Source: Ignavibacteria bacterium (lineage in GTDB: Bacteria; Bacteroidota; Ignavibacteria; Ignavibacteriales; Melioribacteraceae). From it: DNA of 11,983 nt. Shown here piece after piece: positions 6,665-11,983 of the stretch. The first letter of the stretch is position 1. Each line of letters starts with the position of its first letter. The translations under genes and the position numbers were made by a program. The notes below the pieces were generated by a model that saw nothing but the letters and a program-made list of their open reading frames with translations, was not told where the DNA came from and searched no databases. The stretch is from positions 1-11,983 of the forward strand of contig QILJ01000347.1 in NCBI GenBank assembly GCA_003233295.1, read 5' to 3'.

Positions 6665-7016
6665 GATAGTATGTTAAGTTACAGAAAGAATTTGCTTTGT
6701 TTTTCGTTCAAGTTACCTTGTGCTGGATAAAATATCCATTATTGTTTCACAAATAATTACTCATCGAAAATAAGATAAATGCTGTGAAAGTTCAAACGAT
6801 TACTTTGAGTTGTACGTAATTTATTTTTCATTTTTTTTGATGTAGAATTGCTATTATCCCATCACGGTGCGACCTTGAGCGCTTTGTAATAACATCCTTG
6901 AGAATTGTCTTACGATGTATTTTCCGGTATGACTGTAATATGTAAACCTCTAGGATATCTACTCAAGAAAATCTTTGCCAAGTAATTTCAAAAAAAAACG
7001 ATCTTCATCTTTTATA
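6665..7016. other. Intergenic region upstream of the glycoside hydrolase gene
   Basis: No convincing gene is present on either strand. The space should hold the promoter of the glycoside hydrolase gene and the terminator of the beta-helix gene. The only structure I can name is the type A hairpin copy at 6859-6878. AT-rich tracts on the minus strand could hold a Bacteroidota-type promoter, but no element is clear enough to call. Confidence 0.6.
6859..6878. repeat. Short hairpin repeat, type A copy 2
   Basis: CCATCACGGTGCGACCTTGA matches the copy at 276-295 in 18 of 20 bases. The stem TCACGGT/ACCTTGA has one mismatch, so the copy looks slightly decayed. It lies between the glycoside hydrolase and beta-helix genes with no T-run after it. 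Confidence 0.5.
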
Positions 7017-7192
7017 TTATCTTAAGAGTATCATTTTTTTAGTATCCGAAAAATTCCCGCTTGTAAGTCTATAATAATAAACACCACTTGGTAATTTCTC
7101 TGCATTAAATTTAACTTCGTACATGCCGGGCTGCTGTACTTTGTTTACGAGGATGGCAACCTCTCTGCCGAGGATATCATAAACTATTAATC

Positions 7193-7220
7193 GTACGGAC
7201 GGGACATGTCCCGTCCCTAC
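7193..7220. repeat. 28-bp palindrome inserted in the T9SS-domain coding sequence
   Basis: The core GGACGGGACATGTCCCGTCC (7197-7216) is a perfect 20-bp palindrome. It is flanked by GTA and TAC arms with one mismatched C-C pair between, giving 28 bp in total. It is strikingly GC-rich against AT-rich surroundings. On the minus strand it encodes VGTGHVPSV between the YSIPN and RLIVYDILG parts of the T9SS domain, where the glycoside hydrolase's T9SS domain is about five residues shorter. It looks like a palindromic repeat that landed in frame inside a gene. Confidence 0.75.
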
Positions 7221-8318
7221 ATTTGGAATACTGTATTTTATTGTTGTGCTTGGATTGAATGGGTTCGGATAATTTTGGTACAACGAGAATTTATCAACAA
7301 CTTTACTTTCCTCAGAGAATATATTTGTAGAGGAATAATATTCTTGGATACCGATATCTGGGGCAGTTCCAGTGAAAATTGCATTACCATAATAATCAAG
7401 ATCTAATCCTACATCCGTTCCGGTGTCAATACATGGGGAATTTTCAGTAAGATAATAATTTATTGAATCTGGTGTTTCTAGAAGAGGATCGTTTTGAATA
7501 TTATTTGATGCTTCATCAGCTGTGGCAGTTTGATTGCTAAATTGGTAAATAGTTAATAAATATCCTCGTAAATATACTACAGCAGAGTCTTCATCCTCAC
7601 TAAAAACACAGTTATTTTCAAAGTAATTAGTTTTTATTGTTGTACTATTGGCTATCGATATCCCAATATTATTATATCCGGATTTTGAGTTTCTTCCGCA
7701 ATTATAAATTATGTTATTTCTAACATAATTATTGACTTTATCATTTCCGTTTCCACTGAAAGTTATGCCGGGTTCATCGCAATTCATAATTAGGTTATTA
7801 TCAATCTTATTATCATGGCAGACAAGATCAGTTCCATAACCTTGCAAATCAATACCTTGTCCAACTCCCCATGATTTGACAATTGAATTTTTTACTCCGT
7901 CTATAATATTGTGATGTATCCAATTATTATTTCCGTTGATTTGACTTCGAACTGTTGTGTTTTTAATGATATTGTAGTAAAATTCATTATCTTTACACTT
8001 GTTTTCATAGCCGTCAGTTCCTATTCCCCTCTGATAAGTTACATTTTCACCGGTGATTAAATTCCCGAATATTTTATTATTGTAAACTCCATTATCGGTG
8101 GAATGTAGGGATTTCAAATAAACACCGGAATGACCAAAATCTTTAATTTCACAATTTTTAATTACACAATCATTGACGCCGGTTGTTACTTGAATTCCGT
8201 CATCAATACCCTTGTCTTTTCCATAGGAGAAATTAAATTTGGAATCTAACAAGCAATTATCGATTGTAACGTAGGTTGAAGAAACTCCGAGGTTATCTCG
8301 AATTTGAATTGCCTGATA

Positions 8319-8323
8319 CGACA
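8319..8323 (-). other. Frameshift site 2 in the beta-helix gene
   Basis: The protein changes frame here. On the minus strand GAT-TGT-CGT-ATC should read GAT-TGT-TCG-TAT-CAG to continue as DCSYQAIQIRDN. One missing T in a TT pair would explain it. The exact base is approximate. Confidence 0.65.
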
Positions 8324-8609
8324 ATCCTTTACAGTAATATTACTGCTACCGAGTATTGCCAAGGCAAAACTATATCCGCCTTGAATTTCAATATCATGAA
8401 TAGTGATATAATTTTTGTTTGCAATTCTAACGGCATTGTAAAGAACATTTACTTCCATGAGATTAAATGCCGTTGCCGGATTTGCTGTAGAATAAACATA
8501 AATTTTGGAGTTTTCCCAAGCCCACATATATCTTATACCGTCAAGACTATCAATGACCTCATTTCTCAAAACTTCTTTACCGTCAATCCAGTTGCGGGTT
8601 ATACGATTG

Positions 8610-8617
8610 CTCTCTAG
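8610..8617 (-). other. Frameshift site 1 in the beta-helix gene (AG dinucleotide run)
   Basis: On the minus strand a short (AG)n run, TCTAGAGAGCAATCG, marks the change of frame. Adding one AG unit gives SRESNRITRNWIDGKEV in a continuous frame, so a two-base contraction of the repeat, or a one-base gain, accounts for the break. Without repair translation stops at 8583. Confidence 0.65.
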
Positions 8618-9086
8618 ACCAGATGTTATTTCTCACTAAAACCCAATTAAAAGGATTGTCCCATCCTTCATAAACATTTACGCTGGTAATAATCGGAAGT
8701 TCTCCCTCTCCATAACTCCCTATTACTATAGGATCAAAAGCATTCCCTGATGAAGGAAAATCAAAATATTCTTTCCAGACCTCACCACACTTGAATAATA
8801 TGGAATCACCATATTGGAAATTAAAATTGTTAATTTTATTTATTGTTTTCCACGGGGCGGTTATTGATGTTCCGGAGTATGCATTATCTCCGGAAGAAAT
8901 ATCGACGTAATATGTTGTTGCCGAAAGTTTAAGTACTGTTATTAAAAGAAAACTTAACAAGAAGTATCGCATCGTAATTCTATTTTTTTTACTAATGATA
9001 TCGTAAATATAATGAAATAACTTTTATGTAGGTGCTGATTAGCCTGTTGGTAGGCAAGCTTTACGTCTGCGTGAACAGTATCTTCT

Positions 9087-9105
9087 CGTTCACATAAAGT
9101 GAACG
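9087..9105. repeat. Hairpin between the DUF6174 lipoprotein and beta-helix genes
   Basis: CGTTCAC-ATAAA-GTGAACG forms a perfect 7-bp stem with a 5-nt loop, 65 bp beyond the stop of the DUF6174 gene on the minus strand. It could help end that transcript, but no T-run follows, so a terminator role is weak. It has the TCAC...GTGA ends of the other hairpins in the window. Confidence 0.4.
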
Positions 9106-9169
9106 GTTACATGTATATAAATTTCTTGGTCAAGGTGCGAGCTTTACCGCCTTATTCAGGATCCCAACT

Positions 9170-9661
9170 TTAATTAACTATCCTCTTTAGACCGCTAAAA
9201 CTTCTTATTATCTCTTCGTCCACGACTAAAGAATCAATATCAATAAATAATTTAGTCGGATAGCCAAATCGCGGGTCATACTCTACTTGAATTTTATGAG
9301 CGCTTGTCTTATACTTTTCTATCAGAGCGAATGCTCCGTCGATAGTCAATGCTTTTCTTTTGGTATAGTCATAGATATCTTTTTCAGTTCTATTATCGTA
9401 TGAATCCTTCGGAATTTGGTAATCAACATCATTAACAGAATTGTTAATTATATAAGCCTTACATACATATGGAGGAAAACATTCACAAGTCCAACCTTGA
9501 GTAATTACATAATCTTTTAATTGATAAGCTTCCCAGCGTTCTTGTGGATTGGCAATAGAGCTAAAGTCTTCTTCAATCGGTGATGTAACGAAACCATCAT
9601 AGGTATCATTGCAAGAAATTAATAAAGCGATTGCAAATATTATATAGATAGAATATTTCAT
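9170..9661 (-). CDS. DUF6174-family lipoprotein
   Basis: This 163-residue protein begins MKYSIYIIFAIALLISC, a lipoprotein signal with the lipidated Cys at position 17. The mature part matches the DUF6174 pattern: RWEAYQLKDYVITQGWTCEC, a cysteine-rich CECFPPYVCKAYI stretch (three Cys), then ALTIDGAFALIEKYKTSAHK, and the signature VEYDPRFGYPTKLFIDIDSL followed by VVDEEI. The family is of unknown function and usually envelope-anchored. GGAAC lies about seven bases upstream of the ATG. It starts 32 bp after the end of the four-helix membrane protein gene, so the two may be co-transcribed. The assignment of the domain is from pattern recognition. Confidence 0.85.
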   Translation of the reverse strand: MKYSIYIIFAIALLISCNDTYDGFVTSPIEEDFSSIANPQERWEAYQLKDYVITQGWTCECFPPYVCKAYIINNSVNDVDYQIPKDSYDNRTEKDIYDYTKRKALTIDGAFALIEKYKTSAHKIQVEYDPRFGYPTKLFIDIDSLVVDEEIIRSFSGLKRIVN

Positions 9662-9693
9662 AATCTTGTTCCATACAAATTAACTTTGAAAAA

Positions 9694-10158
9694 CTAATTT
9701 CTATTTTTATTTATTACAAACTCAAAAAATTTTCCTATACCTAAAAATAATAACATTGATATCAAACAATAAAACGGGATAAAAACAAAAGCGATAACCG
9801 CAGTTGATGCAGCATGTCCGTTTGTATATAACGGTTTCCATAGACTCCAATGCGCTGGTATCATTATGACCAGAATTCCCAACAAGCCCAAGAGAATAGT
9901 ATAATTAACCTTTTTTAATGTCCATTTTTTTGCTCTGACAGCAACTATAAGAGACAAAACTATGAACGGAATGAGACCCCAAAGAGATAGCAGAAACAGA
10001 TTATTCCCTTCTGAAAATTGCCGTGAGAGAATTAACAGTAACGATTCAACTGGATTCATTCCTCCAACTGAAACTTCGAGGATGAAAATTAGTAGTGAAG
10101 GCAATAATATTCCTATCGTTAAAATTGATAATATTTTTTTCCACATTGTTTTATTCAT
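9694..10158 (-). CDS. Four-helix membrane protein of unknown function
   Basis: I do not recognise a family. From the ATG at 10158 the protein is about 154 residues and begins MNKTMWKKILSILTIGILLP, giving a membrane segment with a basic start, then three more (around LFLLSLWGLIPFIVLSLIVA, YTILLGLLGILVIMIPAHW and TAVIAFVFIPFYCLISMLLF). A short loop with HWSLWKPLYTNGHAAST sits between the last two. The C-terminal tail is basic. The frame also has an upstream ATG at 10188, but the ten extra residues would be partly encoded by a hairpin repeat (10178-10195), and AAGGTAAAG precedes the inner ATG, so I prefer the inner start. It precedes the DUF6174 lipoprotein gene by 32 bp. Confidence 0.75.
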   Translation of the reverse strand: MNKTMWKKILSILTIGILLPSLLIFILEVSVGGMNPVESLLLILSRQFSEGNNLFLLSLWGLIPFIVLSLIVAVRAKKWTLKKVNYTILLGLLGILVIMIPAHWSLWKPLYTNGHAASTAVIAFVFIPFYCLISMLLFLGIGKFFEFVINKNRN

Positions 10159-10177
10159 ATTGATCTTTACCTTGACA

Positions 10178-10195
10178 TCACTGTCCACACGGTGA
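10178..10195. repeat. Short hairpin repeat, type C
   Basis: TCACTGT-CCAC-ACGGTGA pairs over seven positions, with one G-T wobble. It lies just upstream of the preferred start of the four-helix membrane protein. Its ends and size match the other hairpins in the window, but its interior differs. Confidence 0.4.
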
Positions 10196-10222
10196 CATTT
10201 TAGAAGAAAAACTAACTACCTC

Positions 10223-10242
10223 GTCACTGAGTGATCAGTGAC
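10223..10242. repeat. Short hairpin repeat, type B copy 1
   Basis: GTCACTGA-GTGA-TCAGTGAC is a perfect 8-bp stem with a 4-nt loop. Its 18-base core matches the copy at 11113-11130 in 15 positions. It sits between the four-helix membrane protein and the lipoprotein gene. Confidence 0.55.
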
Positions 10243-10245
10243 AGT

Positions 10246-10283
10246 AAAAAACAAACGGCGTTTTAGCTAAGGCGTTCGCCGTT
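10246..10283 (-). terminator. Rho-independent terminator, minus strand
   Basis: On the minus strand AACGGCG (10283-10277) pairs with CGCCGTT (10260-10254) and is followed at once by TGTTTTTT. This is the best terminator signature in the window. It lies about 160 bp after the stop of the lipoprotein gene ending at 10442 and would end that transcript. The 16-base loop is long, and alternative pairings such as GGCG-AA-CGCC exist inside it. Confidence 0.6.
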
Positions 10284-10441
10284 GATAATTTACCTTAATT
10301 TATATGCCAAAATTTTATTAAAAATAATTTTGTCAACTTGAACGACTTTTATAAAACTTCAACTTTAAATTTACATTCAAAAACGAAAACACCTCAGATT
10401 TACGGTGGTCGTTCTTGAGACAATGGTTGTTCGTTATGCTT

Positions 10442-11011
10442 TTATTTCAGTTCATAATGTATTAAATAAGTATAGCCTCCCGAAGCATAACTATAAGTTT
10501 CAACAATCCCTTTATCTTCTTGAAAAGTTATAGAATGCTCTGTATCGCGAAATTGAAGAATATCATAAAATAGAGCAACGCTACTAGGTGTTCTATCTTT
10601 TAGTGTTACTTTATAATATATATCTTCATCGTTATCTGTCTCAGCATAATAGTTGAAGGAATCATTCTCATGAATATTGAAATCTGCAAAGATGCTTTCC
10701 AAGTAATAATTATTTTTACTTTTGTCAATAAATAACTCAATTAACTTAGTACCCTCATATCGATAATAGCTTGTATCTTTTCTAGAATATAAAGGTGTCT
10801 TTTCTACTAAATAATATTCAATATCGTTAATAATTATCGTGCGTACTATTTCCCACTTGGCTGCTTTATCTAAAGTTTGACTTTTATCATTACTATAATA
10901 CCATTTGTTTCCGACTTGTAAAGGGAAATAATCCTTATTGATATCATTAGAATCAGAAATTCCACAAGAAGTCAACATGTAAAGCAATATTGTTGCTGTA
11001 ATAGTTTTCAT
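10442..11011 (-). CDS. Lipoprotein of unknown function
   Basis: From the ATG at 11011 the protein is 189 residues and starts MKTITATILLYMLTSCGIS, a lipoprotein signal with the lipobox Cys at position 16. A longer frame from 11077 adds 22 residues and would bury the signal, so the inner start is preferred even though no clear ribosome site precedes either. The mature part starts with DYFPLQVGNKWYYS, a phrase common at the start of Bacteroidota/Ignavibacteria lipoproteins, followed by beta-rich sequence with many Tyr and Asp residues and alternating hydrophobic strands (KWEIVRTIIINDIEYYLVEK). No catalytic motif is seen. A likely terminator lies downstream at 10246-10283. It has no recognised domain name. 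Confidence 0.75.
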   Translation of the reverse strand: MKTITATILLYMLTSCGISDSNDINKDYFPLQVGNKWYYSNDKSQTLDKAAKWEIVRTIIINDIEYYLVEKTPLYSRKDTSYYRYEGTKLIELFIDKSKNNYYLESIFADFNIHENDSFNYYAETDNDEDIYYKVTLKDRTPSSVALFYDILQFRDTEHSITFQEDKGIVETYSYASGGYTYLIHYELK

Positions 11012-11110
11012 AAAGGAAAAGGGTGCTAATATTTTGTTAGTTAATAAGTAACTCGCTGGATGATAATTTATTTTCATTTTAATCTCAAGGAAATTTATAA
11101 AAAGTATAAC

Positions 11111-11134
11111 TTATCACTAAGCAATCAGTGATAA
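11111..11134. repeat. Short hairpin repeat, type B copy 2
   Basis: TTATCACT and AGTGATAA form a perfect 8-bp stem around the 8-nt loop AAGCAATC. The core TCACTAAGCAATCAGTGA shares 15 of 18 bases with the copy at 10223-10242. It lies between the partial gene at the right edge and the lipoprotein gene. Confidence 0.55.
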
Positions 11135-11161
11135 TAAAACAAAATCTATAAAAACAGTTTT

Positions 11162-11983
11162 CTATTCTTTCCAAAAAAATATTTCAATTCGATTAAATGC
11201 GTCACACGTTCCCAAACCTGTAGTTGTTGTCTTCTGTGTATTCCAATAAGTACCATCTTCGTATCTATTCTCTAATGTATAATCAATCGATGTTATGTAG
11301 CTACATGTATTTTCGCCATCTATACTAAACCAGATCCTACCATTATCATTAGTAGTTATCATAAGGTTTTCTCCACTAATGCTGCTAACATCAGTACCCA
11401 CATTACCATTTCGAGAATAACTCTCCGAGTATGTCATAGTAAAATTTATCAGCATGCTTTGGTCTGCATTAAATTCAATAGTAACTGTCTGATCTATAAT
11501 ACGTGTACCATCATCTTTATGAATAGTACCGGTGAATATGTTACCTTGCATACTACCCTCCTCAAAATATCCATTAGTACCAAACAACTTGGTATAATCA
11601 TCAGTAGATTCTGCTCCATCTGAATTACGATACTCATAATGAAGATCGTGTGAAATAACGTAGTTAAAAGAACAATGGTTAAATTGAATATTCTGTTTTT
11701 TAGAAGTAACTTTAATTTCAGATCTATTTCAGACTCGCCCAAATAATCAATTGACGTAAAATTACTGTTAACCAAAGCAACTAAAAACTGTCTCATGTTA
11801 TTATCATAGTATTCTTTCAAATCCGGTATTTCAAAGTCTTGTGAATGTGCTGTCTCCAAATTAATTAATTCACCGTTTTTAACACCGAACATAACAAGAG
11901 CTAAACCTTCTTCAAATACCGGACTTTTCATACTAAGCAGCATGCTAGACGATGGGTCAAGGTCAGGATAGTTTAGATTAATT
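11162..11983 (-). pseudogene. Unassigned protein, frameshifted and 5' truncated by the window edge
   Basis: The frame is open from the right edge (INLNYPDLDPSSS precedes the first ATG at 11943), so the true start is outside the window. The first part (to about 11714) encodes SMLLSMKSPVFEEGLALVMF through DLKEYYDNNMRQFLVALVNS to SEIDLKLK. The frame then shifts, and the rest runs VTSKKQNIQFNHCSFNYVIS, then DYTKLFGTNGYFEEGSMQGN, to a stop at 11162 after FFWKE. The junction reads well as LKLK-VTSKK if one A is restored in an AAA run. The C-terminal half is beta-rich with features of a secreted or envelope protein (GSMQGNIFTGTIHKDDGTRI, TVTIEFNADQSMLINFTMTY). No family is recognised. The break may be a sequence error or a real lesion. 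Confidence 0.65.
11711..11713 (-). other. Frameshift site in the right-edge gene
   Basis: On the minus strand AAATTAAAGTTACTTCT changes frame; one extra A in the AAA run gives KLKVTSKK in a continuous frame that runs on to 11162. Confidence 0.6.

Larger units (their letters stand above)
7017..8972 (-). pseudogene. Right-handed beta-helix secreted protein with T9SS domain, broken by two frameshifts
   Basis: Three consecutive reading pieces make one protein of about 650 residues. The N-terminal piece (8972 to 8583) has a signal peptide (MRYFLLSFLLITVLKLSA) and a typical beta-helix start (YYVDISSGDN, PWKTINKINN, YGDSILFKCG). The middle piece is in another frame (about 8610 to 8322) and encodes NRITRNWIDGKEVL onward, with repeats such as NYITIHDIEIQGG and SNITVKDC. 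The C-terminal piece (8322 to 7017) returns to the first frame, carries more N-rich coils (VIKNCEIKDFGHSGVYL) and ends with the T9SS domain (NYPNPFNPSTTIKYSIP to MILLR). Coding quality is undamaged on both sides of each shift, so the lesions are recent or sequence errors. The fold suits polysaccharide lyases or other carbohydrate-active proteins; the substrate is unknown. The T9SS part contains an in-frame palindrome at 7193-7220. Confidence 0.85.

Noticed and set aside
8276..8617. Plus-strand open frame of 113 codons opposite the middle piece of the beta-helix gene.
   Set aside because: The minus strand encodes recognisable beta-helix repeats here, and the plus-strand product has no recognisable features.
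4794..9112. The 12-mer GAACGGTTACAT occurs on the minus strand at 4794-4805 and on the plus strand at 9101-9112.
   Set aside because: In 12 kb of sequence read on both strands, several 12-base matches are expected by chance, and the flanks do not match further.
9130..9146. TCAAGGTGCGAGCTTTA resembles a decayed type A hairpin.
   Set aside because: Only five of seven stem positions pair, so it is too degraded to list as a copy; the GGTGCGA core alone is not enough.
1..11983. CRISPR arrays, tRNA or rRNA genes, insertion sequences and phage genes.
   Set aside because: No regularly spaced direct repeats, no cloverleaf or ribosomal RNA signature, and no transposase or integrase motif were seen on either strand.

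Overview
The window is AT-rich bacterial DNA, most likely from the Ignavibacteria or a close relative in the Bacteroidota/Chlorobi group. The evidence is two secreted proteins ending in type IX secretion (T9SS) C-terminal domains with the YPNPFNPST motif typical of that group, several lipoproteins with Cys lipoboxes, and frequent TTG or weak-Shine-Dalgarno starts. Taxonomy is inferred from these traits only. Apart from the gene fragment at the left edge, every gene lies on the minus strand, so transcription runs from high to low coordinates.

Left edge (1-420): the C-terminal Fis-type helix-turn-helix of a sigma-54 activator on the plus strand, converging on the minus-strand operon with a hairpin terminator between them.

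Centre-left (416-4753): a Crp/Fnr-family regulator followed by a tight six-gene run: a DUF2249 protein, a DUF1858-like/DUF2249/DUF2249 fusion, a large polytopic membrane protein related to NnrS/heme-copper oxidase subunit I, a DUF59 (MIP18/SufT-like) protein, a small four-helix relative of the large membrane protein, and a cupin. A perfect 12-bp palindrome inside a DNR/FNR-type box (TTGAC-N4-GTCAG) lies 73 bp upstream of the first gene of the run. The upstream regulator carries the E-x-x-S-R recognition helix expected to read such a site. This looks like a nitric-oxide or oxygen-limitation regulon with unassigned biochemistry, and it is the most interesting part of the window.

Centre (4865-8972): two secreted T9SS cargo proteins, a clan GH-A-like glycoside hydrolase and a right-handed beta-helix protein. 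The beta-helix gene is broken by two compensating frameshifts, and its T9SS domain contains an in-frame GC-rich palindrome.

Right (9170-11983): small envelope proteins: a DUF6174 lipoprotein, a four-helix membrane protein, an unassigned lipoprotein, and an unassigned protein that is frameshifted and runs off the window edge. Short TCAC...GTGA hairpin repeats of at least two related sequence types are scattered through the intergenic spaces.
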